This document shows positions 52,393 through 60,289 of a DNA stretch of 64,000 nucleotides, in pieces (the stretch's first letter is position 1; each line of letters opens with the position of its first letter). Source of the stretch: Chryseobacterium gleum (GTDB lineage Bacteria; Bacteroidota; Bacteroidia; Flavobacteriales_D; Crocinitomicaceae); NCBI GenBank assembly GCA_945862165.1, contig CAMAXI010000012.1, positions 1 to 64,000 on the forward strand, read 5' to 3'. Below the pieces are notes generated by a model that worked only from the letters and a program-made list of their open reading frames with translations, was not told where the DNA came from and made no database searches. The translations under genes and the position numbers were made by a program.

Positions 52393-53295
52393 TTATTTCA
52401 CTTGAATTGGTCGCCCTAGAATTTTGGCATAAACGGCAGTAAATTTGGCGCCAAAGAAGATAATTTGTGAGGTATAATATACCCAAGCCAATAAAATCAA
52501 TATTGTCCCAGCAATTCCTGCATCTTTTGCAAAAAAGTAATGCGTTAAGTAATATTTGATTCCTAATTGTCCCAAATAGAGCAAGGTAGAAGTTACTATA
52601 CTACCGGCTAATGCCAAACGATGTAATACTATACCGTCTGACAGATATTTTAGTACACAATAAAAAATTATAATATTTGTAGCTAATGGAATTACATTTT
52701 GTGTAATAAATGAATAAAATTGGAGTAATCCGTGAAGATTATTAAACAATTTATCCCCAAAAGATAATAATACTATTTGGGCAAAATAGGTTGTGATAAT
52801 TATTAGACCAAAAAACATCAATAACAGAACATGTACTAAACGATCTTTAAGGTTTGAGAAAATCATTTTCTTTTTTGAAGAATGAATTAGTTGAATATCG
52901 TAAAAATCATTTATACTGTGTTTTAGGGATGACAAAATAGCTGTTGAAGAAATTAATAATACAATTACACCAATTAATTGTAGTACAAAATTACTTTTAT
53001 GAAAATCAATTTCAGATAAAAAAGACATAATTCCCTTTACATCTTTTATTCCGATTTGTTTAGTCAACACTTCAGATATAATTGATTGCATTCTGAATTT
53101 ACCAATAAAAGCCCCAAACGATACTATACTCAAATATAAAATTGGAACTAAAGCAAAAATGGTATAATAAGATAAAGCCGCTCCATGAAACAAACTGTTT
53201 TCACTTGCAAATTCAGTAACCGTTTTTTTAAACAAATTAACACATTCGGCCCAGGTCAGTTTTTGAATTTTATTAGATGTAGATTTCTTGGACAT
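52393..53295 (-). CDS. YihY/BrkB family inner membrane protein
   Basis: 300 residues with about six membrane helices in the YihY pattern: FHGAALSYYTIFALVPILYLS near the start, then VLQLIGVIVLLISSTAILSS, and the final LLAWVYYTSQIIFFGAKFTAVYA. The family was once called ribonuclease BN by error and is of uncertain function, possibly transport. It overlaps the ABC ATPase gene by 23 bases and is the last gene of the five-gene operon starting at ParA. A short cytoplasmic N-terminus precedes the first helix. Confidence 0.93.
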   Translation of the reverse strand: MSKKSTSNKIQKLTWAECVNLFKKTVTEFASENSLFHGAALSYYTIFALVPILYLSIVSFGAFIGKFRMQSIISEVLTKQIGIKDVKGIMSFLSEIDFHKSNFVLQLIGVIVLLISSTAILSSLKHSINDFYDIQLIHSSKKKMIFSNLKDRLVHVLLLMFFGLIIITTYFAQIVLLSFGDKLFNNLHGLLQFYSFITQNVIPLATNIIIFYCVLKYLSDGIVLHRLALAGSIVTSTLLYLGQLGIKYYLTHYFFAKDAGIAGTILILLAWVYYTSQIIFFGAKFTAVYAKILGRPIQVK

Positions 53296-54196
53296 TATTT
53301 AAAGATTCCGAATGATTTAATACAATAATTTCCTTTTTGTTCACTTTGAAAGTTGATTGCACAAATCCTCCATAGTAGGTTGAGAATTGAAAATTTACAT
53401 GAATTTTGTTAGTCCCTGTTAATGCATTTAAGCTATATTGGTGGGGACGAAACAACACTTCTTTTTTATCGATTTTTAAGCGATTCACTTCTCCAAAAAA
53501 TAAGGCTTCTTGGTAAGAGGATGGCTGTTCATAAAATAACCTAGGTATATCTAATCGTTGAATTTTCCCTTCTGAGAAATAAGCAATTTTATCCGCAAGA
53601 CCAATAACATCTTGTCCATCGTGTGTCACAAAAATAAAGCTTGTTTTACGTGTTTTTTTAAGTGCTTGTAAATAATGGACCACTTTACGTTTAATATGCG
53701 CATCCATGTGTGCAAAAGGTTCATCCAACAAGATTACTTTTGGCTCCATGATTAATGCACGTCCTAAAGCGAGTCGTTGTTTTTCTCCTCCTGAAATGTA
53801 AACCGCTTGACTATTTGCAATACTTGTCAATCCTAAGAGATCTAATAGTTCATCCGCGAATTGATCCCGAATTTCTTTCGTGAGATGGTTTGCTTTAACG
53901 ATTAAGTTTTCACGTACCGTATGGTATAAATCTAATCCAAATTCCTGGTTTACTAATTGAACTTCTGGGTGTCCTGGAACCAAACGGTCTTTTGGCCCTA
54001 AAATAAGTTCGCCATCTAATTTGACTGTACCTTTGGATGCATCTAAAAGACCTGCTAAAATATGAAGCAAGGTAGATTTTCCTGCGCCACTTGGCCCAAC
54101 TAATCCTAACATCTCTCCTTTTTTAACTGTAAGTTGAATGTTAGTTAGAATAGATCGTGTAGCACGTTCAAAATAAACACCTTGAATGGAAAACAT
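53273..54196 (-). CDS. ABC transporter ATP-binding protein, CysA/PotA-like
   Basis: 307 residues. The nucleotide-binding domain is intact: Walker A GPSGAGKSTLL (34-44), a Q-loop near VNQEFGLD, signature ISGGEKQRLALGRAL, Walker B VILLDEPFAHMD and the switch His in FVTHDGQD. A C-terminal ~75 residues look TOBE-like (LFRPHQYSLNALTGTNK). Such domains occur in importers for sulfate, spermidine and iron. No permease or binding protein is nearby, so it is an orphan ATPase here. It overlaps YihY by 23 bases and shares a base with the upstream gene. Confidence 0.9.
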   Translation of the reverse strand: MFSIQGVYFERATRSILTNIQLTVKKGEMLGLVGPSGAGKSTLLHILAGLLDASKGTVKLDGELILGPKDRLVPGHPEVQLVNQEFGLDLYHTVRENLIVKANHLTKEIRDQFADELLDLLGLTSIANSQAVYISGGEKQRLALGRALIMEPKVILLDEPFAHMDAHIKRKVVHYLQALKKTRKTSFIFVTHDGQDVIGLADKIAYFSEGKIQRLDIPRLFYEQPSSYQEALFFGEVNRLKIDKKEVLFRPHQYSLNALTGTNKIHVNFQFSTYYGGFVQSTFKVNKKEIIVLNHSESLNNVQEIYI

Positions 54197-54624
54197 TAAT
54201 CGCGTGCTAGATCTGTTGGAAATTCTTTAGATGCTATATAAACCCCTGGAATAGGATCTGCTAAAGGTTCATAGTCCTTAATAAATACTTTGAAAAGTAC
54301 TGTTTCTTCTTCTTTTTCGAATGTATAGGAATCTACAATACTTTCTGAAATTGCAAATGCTCCTTCTACCCCATTTTTCATTTTCAATCGTGCGACCAAC
54401 ATATTAGGTATTTCATAGGAAAAAGGACCATCGTTTGTTTCGCCTTGTAAAAGATATATACTTTTTTCATCAAGAAATACATCTTCTAATTCTTCTGAAA
54501 CTGAAAATTCATCTTCCCATTCATAAAGTGGATTGTTATCTGATTCTTTTCCTCCATGATTCGCTTCTGCGTATTCGGGTGAAAAGTCATCATTTAACAA
54601 ATAAAAGTGTGCATTTATTTTCAT
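54196..54624 (-). CDS. Acidic hypothetical protein, 142 residues
   Basis: No family recognised. The protein is strongly acidic (SVSEELEDVFLDEKS, YTFEKEEETVLF), has no signal peptide and no membrane segment, and reads as mixed alpha/beta. It lies between the ABC ATPase (one-base TAATG overlap) and the ParA partner (36-base gap), which makes it part of the same transcript. Whether it acts with ParA or with the ATPase cannot be told. Confidence 0.7.
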   Translation of the reverse strand: MKINAHFYLLNDDFSPEYAEANHGGKESDNNPLYEWEDEFSVSEELEDVFLDEKSIYLLQGETNDGPFSYEIPNMLVARLKMKNGVEGAFAISESIVDSYTFEKEEETVLFKVFIKDYEPLADPIPGVYIASKEFPTDLARD

Positions 54625-54660
54625 TGAAAATCGTGTTGATAAGGTAGTTAGAAATTGGAT

Positions 54661-55068
54661 TTAGAGTTTCCAGCTCTTTTGAAGATCCATCCAATACTGC
54701 ATGTAGTTTTTTTGCATGATTACAGACATATCAAAAATACTAGTCACTGATATTGGTGTTACAGAACGCATGTATAAAGTAGTTATTACTTGTTGTACAG
54801 ACATTTTGTTTTCAAGTGCCAAGGTTTTTATTTGCTCTTGAACGTCTTCGAAGGATGTTTTTTGTAACGCTTTTGAATCTATAAATTTTTCCGTAATATT
54901 TGGTTCTGCTTTAGAGGTGGAAATAATACCGTCCGCAGCAACAACAACTAATGATAGAGGATCTTTTTCAAAAAAATCATCAGTATCAGAAATGGAAGAT
55001 GTTTGTAATACAGACTCTGTTTGTAAAAAACGAGTCAAATCATTTAATGTTGTATTTTTCTTAGCCAT
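54661..55068 (-). CDS. Hypothetical ParA-adjacent protein, 135 residues
   Basis: No family recognised. There is an N-terminal Ser/Thr/Asp-rich, possibly flexible stretch (TSSISDTDDFFEKDP), then helices. The C-terminus is aromatic and Met/Gln-rich (FDMSVIMQKNYMQYWMDL), which is phasin-like or adaptor-like in appearance; this is an impression, not a match. It begins three bases after the ParA gene stops, the position normally taken by a ParB-type or cargo adaptor. The start is Lys-rich (MAKKNTTLNDL). Confidence 0.7.
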   Translation of the reverse strand: MAKKNTTLNDLTRFLQTESVLQTSSISDTDDFFEKDPLSLVVVAADGIISTSKAEPNITEKFIDSKALQKTSFEDVQEQIKTLALENKMSVQQVITTLYMRSVTPISVTSIFDMSVIMQKNYMQYWMDLQKSWKL

Positions 55069-55071
55069 TTG

Positions 55072-55692
55072 TTAAAATAGGGTTAATATTTCTTTCGTTA
55101 TTCCAAGATACTCTTTTTCTGCGAGAATAGTACTACTTTGCGTAAACATATTTCTCGAAGGTACGAAATTTTCTAGGATGTGAGCGTCTAATTGATCTAA
55201 CATGCTTGAAATCGTCTTTGTACGCGTTGATCCATGAATCCTATTTGGAAGAATTGCAATTTTCAGATTCTTATTTAATGCTTTAGCAGGTTTTAAATCT
55301 TCTACCGTTTGATAAGTTACTAATAAATCATTTTGAGATAAACTTGTCGGGATAAGTACAAGGTCACTCGACACACATATTTTTTTAATACTAACATCTG
55401 TCGTTTTACCAGCAGTATCTAATATAATAAAATCGATTTTTTGTTTTTTATAGCTTTCTAATTCTTCGGCAATCAAATGATCTTCGGAAGGAGTGATTAT
55501 GAAAAGTTGCTCTTCTTTCGCTCCTGTTTTAAACAATTCCATTTTACGTAAAGTACTCAAGGTATAATTAGTGTCTGTTTCTATAACACGAACTGCGTAG
55601 CCCAAACTATGAAGCATAGTGGCTAAATTTATAGCATTTGTTGTTTTACCTGTACCGCCTTTACGACTAATAAATGAAATAACTTTGGTCAT
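55072..55692 (-). CDS. ParA/MinD-family ATPase
   Basis: 206 residues. It has the deviant Walker A with signature Lys (SRKGGTGKTTNAINLAT: Lys11 and Lys16), a switch I-like ETDTNYTL and Walker B-like IDFIILDTAGKTTD. It is short and lacks an N-terminal HTH, like type Ib ParA proteins and the positioning ATPases that place large cargo on the nucleoid. It is not next to a ParB, a centromere cluster or replication genes. It leads a five-gene minus-strand operon. A cargo-positioning role is inferred. Confidence 0.9.
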   Translation of the reverse strand: MTKVISFISRKGGTGKTTNAINLATMLHSLGYAVRVIETDTNYTLSTLRKMELFKTGAKEEQLFIITPSEDHLIAEELESYKKQKIDFIILDTAGKTTDVSIKKICVSSDLVLIPTSLSQNDLLVTYQTVEDLKPAKALNKNLKIAILPNRIHGSTRTKTISSMLDQLDAHILENFVPSRNMFTQSSTILAEKEYLGITKEILTLF

Positions 55693-55885
55693 GATTTAAA
55701 TTTTAAACTAAATTAGCTCTAATTATCAGCCCAGCATCACTATATTTGATAACATTTAAACAAAATCACTGTTAATTACATCATTGTGTATAAACTATGA
55801 AGTGATTGCATGCGTGAAAAAAGTATAATTAAATGAATATTTCATTTTTTTTTACTTTTACTGAAGTTTAATTAAATTTTATTCG

Positions 55886-55893
55886 TAATATTG
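55886..55893 (+). promoter_or_regulatory. Putative promoter -7 element for rplS
   Basis: TAATATTG is one base off TAnnTTTG, and the following CACTC is shared with the rpmE2 and rpoD promoters. Predicted start near 55899, about 38 bases before the ATG. No clear -33. Confidence 0.5.
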
Positions 55894-55936
55894 CACTCCG
55901 AATTTATCGGAAAATTGTAAAAAGAAATTAAGAATC

Positions 55937-56302
55937 ATGGATATCATTAAACAACTTGAGAACGAATTAGTAGAAGTTAAGAACTTCCCGAATTTCAAAA
56001 GTGGTGATACAGTTATAGTATCTTATAAAATTAAAGAAGGAAACAAAGAGCGTATCCAGCAATTCCAAGGTGTTGTTTTACAACGTCGTGGTTCTGGTGT
56101 TACTGAAACTTTTACAGTTCGTAAAATGTCAGGTAATATTGGTGTTGAGCGTATCTTCCCTATTGCTTCACCATTTGTTGATCAAATCGTAGTTACTAAG
56201 AAAGGTGCTGTACGTAGAGCTCGTATTTTCTACTTCAGAGAATTAACTGGTAAAGCAGCTAGAATTAAAGAAAAAAGAAGTTTCTCTACTATCAAAAAGT
56301 AA
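55937..56302 (+). CDS. rplS: 50S ribosomal protein L19
   Basis: 121 residues. L19 sits at the subunit interface of the 50S. Conserved segments are FKSGDTVIVSYKIKEGNKER (near residues 21-40), FQGVVLQRRGSGVTETFTVR and GVERIFPI. The C-terminal Lys/Arg-rich part ends the protein. It has a promoter-like element with the same downstream bases as rpoD and rpmE2, and a terminator follows, so it is a single-gene transcript here, without the rpsP-rimM-trmD genes that accompany it in many bacteria. Confidence 0.97.
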   Translation: MDIIKQLENELVEVKNFPNFKSGDTVIVSYKIKEGNKERIQQFQGVVLQRRGSGVTETFTVRKMSGNIGVERIFPIASPFVDQIVVTKKGAVRRARIFYFRELTGKAARIKEKRSFSTIKK

Positions 56303-56321
56303 TTGAAATTTAACCATATTG

Positions 56322-56352
56322 AAAGACTGCTTATTAAAGCGGTCTTTTTTTT
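56322..56352 (+). terminator. Rho-independent terminator after rplS
   Basis: AAAGACTGC (56322-56330) pairs with GCGGTCTTT (56339-56347) through nine base pairs including one G-T, then a T run. Confidence 0.88.
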
Positions 56353-56363
56353 GCCTAATAAAT

Positions 56364-57179
56364 ATGTCTGTTAACCAAAAAAATACGCAAAAATTAAAAG
56401 TTTCCAACGATTTGATGGTTGCTGGACTTCAGTTGTTTTTAGACGCACACGTTTTTATCTGGAAAAATAAGCTGAAACGTTACCTTCTTATTTCAGGGTT
56501 TTCTTTTTTAGTTTTATTCTCTATTAGTATTCAGGGATTATTACATTGGATTGATCTCAACGAAGCTTGGATTACAAAATGGTTACTCGCCAAAGGATTA
56601 TATTATGTTAAACTTTCCAAAATAGAATTGAATTATGGAATAAATGGTGTTTTTTGGATAGTTCGACATTCTATTAATGTAAATAAAGACTCTTTTTTCA
56701 CAACCATTTTTTTAGTTATTGGCACTCCTTATTTCTCTTTAATTAGTCGGAAAGTACATCAATTGTTAAATACCCAACCTAAACGTGAAAACTTTGGCTG
56801 GATGGCTGAAATTTGGCGTGGTATAAAATTATCGATTAGTAATTCATTAAAACAATTTGGACTCATTTTGGGAATCACAGGGTTATCTTTCCTACCAATT
56901 ATTTCGATTATTACTCCACTATTGACTTTTAGTGTATTAGCCTATTATAATGGAATATTGATGATGGATTATTCCTTGGAACGAAATGGATTTACGATAA
57001 AAGAAAGTAGGCTTATTTATAAACAAAATAAATCCTTGCTATTTGCGCTCGGACTTGGGTTTATGTTTTTACTTTTAATACCAGTTATCGGATGGTTTTT
57101 AGCACCTACATATGCGCTTGTTACTGGTGCGCTAGTGTACAAAAATTACATTCAATTGAAGGATAGTACTTCTTTGTAA
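56364..57179 (+). CDS. EI24/CysZ-like membrane protein
   Basis: 271 residues from the ATG at 56364; an upstream TTG start lies inside the rplS terminator. Several membrane segments are visible (LLISGFSFLVLFSISIQ, ILGITGLSFLPIISIITP and LFALGLGFMFLLLIPVIGWF). The LFLDAHVFIWKNKLKRYLL start and the closing APTYALVTGALVY are like the EI24/CysZ family, which includes a sulfate transporter in E. coli. Assignment is moderate. Its last 28 bases overlap the convergent bshA gene. Confidence 0.65.
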   Translation: MSVNQKNTQKLKVSNDLMVAGLQLFLDAHVFIWKNKLKRYLLISGFSFLVLFSISIQGLLHWIDLNEAWITKWLLAKGLYYVKLSKIELNYGINGVFWIVRHSINVNKDSFFTTIFLVIGTPYFSLISRKVHQLLNTQPKRENFGWMAEIWRGIKLSISNSLKQFGLILGITGLSFLPIISIITPLLTFSVLAYYNGILMMDYSLERNGFTIKESRLIYKQNKSLLFALGLGFMFLLLIPVIGWFLAPTYALVTGALVYKNYIQLKDSTSL

Positions 57180-58279
57180 AGTGCTTCATAAACAGGTAGA
57201 ACGTTCTCAATTCTGAATGTTTGTGCATGTTTCCATGCTTGTTGTTTAAACTGTTGTAATACTGTTTCATTTTGTAGAATAGACTTTGCATTAATCGCCA
57301 TATCCTCTACGTCTCCTACATTGGATAAATACCCTGAATAACCATGTTTATTTACTTCTGGTATTCCTCCAGTGTTGGATGAAATTACTGGCACACCCAA
57401 TGCCATTGCTTCCAATGCTGCTAGACCAAAACTTTCTGTTTCGGAAGGAAGTATAAATAAATCACTTATTTGTAAGACAGGTGTTGTATCACGAACCTTT
57501 CCAACAAATATAACACGGTCACATATTTTTAATTCACGTGCTAATCTTTCTGCTGTACTTCTTTCAGGTCCATCTCCTGCAAACAATAATTTAGCAGGAA
57601 ATTCTTCATTTAACAGTGCAAAAACAGCAACAACATCTTCTACGCGTTTTACCTTTCTGAAATTTGAAATATGACAAATGATACGTTCTTCATCTAAGGC
57701 GTATTTTCTTCGTATCTCTAGATCTTGTTTAGGAAATACAGCCGGGACATGAATAAAGTTAGGGATTACAGCAATTTCTCGTTCTGTCGCGAAGTGTTCG
57801 TAGGTGTCTTTTTTTAAACTTTCAGAAACGGTCGTTACAGCATCAGACTTGTTTAAACAAAAAGTAATAACAGGTTCAAACGACGGATCTTTACCTACTA
57901 AGGTAATATCTGTCCCATGTAATGTTGTAATGAACGGGATATGGATTCCTTGCGTCTTTAAAATCTCTTTTGCCATATACGCTGCTGAGGCATGCGGAAT
58001 AGCATAATGTACATGTAAAAGTTCTAACCCTTCATACTTAACTACATCTACAATTTTGGATGTTAATACCGTTTCATATGGTTGAAAATCAAATAATGGA
58101 TAATCGGATACTGAAACTTCATGGTAGAAAATATTTTGACGAAAGCTCCCTAAACGAACAGGTTGTGAATAGGTTATGAAATGAATCTCGTGACCTTTTA
58201 CAGCAAGTGCTTTCCCTAATTCCGTTGCAACAACTCCACTTCCTCCAAATGTTGGGTATAAAACAATTCCAATTTTCAT
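57152..58279 (-). CDS. bshA: N-acetyl-alpha-D-glucosaminyl L-malate synthase BshA
   Basis: 375 residues, a GT4-type glycosyltransferase that joins UDP-GlcNAc to malate in the first step of bacillithiol synthesis. The start (IGIVLYPTFGGSGVVATELGK) and HVHYAIPHASAAYMA are diagnostic of BshA. The UDP-binding domain has ICHISNFRKVKR and ETESFGLAALEAMALGVPV. Bacillithiol is a low-molecular-weight thiol in many Bacteroidetes; the bacilliredoxin at 33708 supports its presence. The neighbour on the 5' side, a serine hydrolase, ends three bases before. Confidence 0.95.
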   Translation of the reverse strand: MKIGIVLYPTFGGSGVVATELGKALAVKGHEIHFITYSQPVRLGSFRQNIFYHEVSVSDYPLFDFQPYETVLTSKIVDVVKYEGLELLHVHYAIPHASAAYMAKEILKTQGIHIPFITTLHGTDITLVGKDPSFEPVITFCLNKSDAVTTVSESLKKDTYEHFATEREIAVIPNFIHVPAVFPKQDLEIRRKYALDEERIICHISNFRKVKRVEDVVAVFALLNEEFPAKLLFAGDGPERSTAERLARELKICDRVIFVGKVRDTTPVLQISDLFILPSETESFGLAALEAMALGVPVISSNTGGIPEVNKHGYSGYLSNVGDVEDMAINAKSILQNETVLQQFKQQAWKHAQTFRIENVLPVYEALYKEVLSFN

Positions 58280-58282
58280 AAA

Positions 58283-59641
58283 TTACTTTTTAGTACGTTT
58301 CAACACTGCTTCGTAAATGACTTGTTGAATATTTGTTCGGATATTCATATCTCTTATTTTCCAATTTTCAGCACTTGGACATACACGATTGGAAAGAAAG
58401 ACATAATTTATTTTATTGACCGGATCCGCCCAAGTAAATGTGCCTGTAAATCCAGAATGCCCAAAACTTTCTGCAGAAACTAACTCACACGTTTGTCCTT
58501 TTTTACTTGGTGTCGGTTTATCGAATCCTGCACCACGACGATTTCCTTTGAATTGAACTCTGGTAAATTCATCCACCACTTTTTCATCTAATAATTGCAA
58601 ATTTCCTGCTTTACCTTTATTTAAAAACAACTGCATAATTGTTGCTAAATCGTGTGCATTTGAAAACAAACCTGCGTGACCTCCTACTCCACCTAACATT
58701 GCAGCGCCGGGATCGTGCACATATCCATGAACTTGTTGCCCTCTAAATGTTTTATCATTTTCTGTAGGCACAATTTTATCTAAGGTATACCAAGTCAATG
58801 GTTTGTATCCAATATGTGTCAATCCTAACTTGGTGTAAATTTCTTCTTTTAAAAACATGTCCATGGATTTACCACTTTGTTTTTCAATGATTTTCTTCAT
58901 GAAATAATATCCTAAATCCGAGTATTCATAATGGTTTCCGGGAGTTAAACTACTAGCTAAAAGACGTTGGTAAATGGTATCTGTATAATCAGAGTTTAAC
59001 CATAAATCTTTCGCTACTTCGTTTTCATACCCATTTGCTTTTGCTGTCTTATATAATTCAGGTGCTGGCTTTCCATTTTTTAAAGTTTTTTGATAGAATG
59101 GAATCCATGCAACTAAACCAGCTTGATGTGCCATCATATCGCGTATGAGCATCTTTGAAAATTTACCATTCCCCACTAAATCTGGTAAATAATCTTGCAA
59201 ATGTTTATCTAAAGAAAATAAATTCATGGTTTGTAATCGCATTAATGCGAGTGTTGAACCAGCTATTTTGGTTACTGAAGCTATGTCGTACACATAATCG
59301 TTACGGATAGAATCATTATTACCATACATGCTAGTTCCAAAATTCTTCTGGTAAATGATTTTACCGTCTACTGCGACTAAAATTTGACATCCTGGAAATG
59401 CCCCTGCTTTAATTGCATTAAGTGCTATATGATCTACTTTATCTAAATCCTTCGAAATAATCCCTAAAGATTCAGGTTTTGCTCTCGCAAGTAACATATT
59501 ATCCGGTAAAAGTACTTCTACCGATGTTTTTTTTTCGGCTTTAGTTGTTTTTATATCCTTGTTTTGACAAGAAGAATTCATCCATCCATAGGATATGATA
59601 CACAAAAATAATACTAAACCAGAAACAAGAATTTTTCGCAT
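58283..59641 (-). CDS. Beta-lactamase-fold serine hydrolase
   Basis: 452 residues with an N-terminal hydrophobic signal (~4-20). The serine beta-lactamase/PBP motifs are present: SVTK (122-125) in YDIASVTKIAGST, the Tyr motif YSDLGYYFM, and HSG in FGHSGFTGTF. In Bacteroidetes such hydrolases are sometimes fused to a GH3 glucosaminidase; here the domain is alone. It may act on peptidoglycan peptides or esters and is not necessarily an antibiotic-resistance enzyme. The bshA start is three bases after its stop, so the two are co-transcribed. Confidence 0.9.
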   Translation of the reverse strand: MRKILVSGLVLFLCIISYGWMNSSCQNKDIKTTKAEKKTSVEVLLPDNMLLARAKPESLGIISKDLDKVDHIALNAIKAGAFPGCQILVAVDGKIIYQKNFGTSMYGNNDSIRNDYVYDIASVTKIAGSTLALMRLQTMNLFSLDKHLQDYLPDLVGNGKFSKMLIRDMMAHQAGLVAWIPFYQKTLKNGKPAPELYKTAKANGYENEVAKDLWLNSDYTDTIYQRLLASSLTPGNHYEYSDLGYYFMKKIIEKQSGKSMDMFLKEEIYTKLGLTHIGYKPLTWYTLDKIVPTENDKTFRGQQVHGYVHDPGAAMLGGVGGHAGLFSNAHDLATIMQLFLNKGKAGNLQLLDEKVVDEFTRVQFKGNRRGAGFDKPTPSKKGQTCELVSAESFGHSGFTGTFTWADPVNKINYVFLSNRVCPSAENWKIRDMNIRTNIQQVIYEAVLKRTKK

Positions 59642-59646
59642 ATTTT

Positions 59647-59654
59647 CAAAGTTA
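59647..59654 (-). promoter_or_regulatory. Putative -7 element of the serine hydrolase gene
   Basis: On the minus strand TAACTTTG (59654-59647) lies 5 bases before the ATG at 59641, which would give an almost leaderless transcript. A second match, TAAATTTG at 59668-59661, would give a leader of about 13 bases. Confidence 0.35.
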
Positions 59655-59828
59655 ACGAATCAAATTTACCTATTTTAATAGGTTTACAGATGTATTTTTT
59701 AAAAAATCAGATGGCCATTATATAAAAGAATAATTACATCTACTTAAAACGATTCATTTGTTGCAACTTACATTTTTGAAACGAAACAATTATGTTATTT
59801 TTGTTGGAATATTTATATGATTGCAGCA

Positions 59829-60209
59829 ATGAAATTCTTTTTTGTACTTTTAACCTTCCTCTTTTCAATACTCGGATGCAGTAAATTAAATGATACTGAA
59901 AAACCAGTAATTACAATTATTTCACCGAACTCAAATGATACAATTCCTGCAAGTTTATCCGAAGTTAATTTACAATTTACAGCAACGGATAACATAGCAT
60001 TATCTTCACTCATATTAGAAATAAATGATACGAATGGGAGTACCTATTTTGCAGATTCAAAAAAAATGTATGGTAAAAATTACAGTTATAAAAATTCTTT
60101 TGTTGTGTTGAAAAACACAAAATTGAAAGCTTTAGTGATGAAAGTTCATGTGCTAGATGATGCTAAAAACGATTGTGTTTCTACAACAACCTTCTATTTG
60201 GCTCCATAA
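59829..60209 (+). CDS. Small lipoprotein with Ig-like fold
   Basis: 126 residues from the ATG at 59829 (an ATG at 59817 adds four residues). The lipoprotein signal ends in FLFSILGC, with lipidated Cys at 17. The mature protein resembles the DUF4625-like Bacteroidetes lipoproteins with an Ig-like beta fold: KPVITIISPNSNDTIPAS, VNLQFTATDN and MKVHVLDDAKN. It lies 81 bases before the metalloprotease gene. A TATTTTTG element at 59796-59803 is a possible promoter. No function is known. Confidence 0.7.
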   Translation: MKFFFVLLTFLFSILGCSKLNDTEKPVITIISPNSNDTIPASLSEVNLQFTATDNIALSSLILEINDTNGSTYFADSKKMYGKNYSYKNSFVVLKNTKLKALVMKVHVLDDAKNDCVSTTTFYLAP

Positions 60210-60289
60210 TTCATTTCTGCACTTAATTTATTTTGTATTTTTAAACTACCTTTTATAATTTATTGCGTCTATTTAAAAAAAATATTTTT

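Noticed and set aside
58283-59641. True antibiotic beta-lactamase
   Set aside because: The fold and motifs also fit esterases and DD-peptidases; there is no specific support for resistance.
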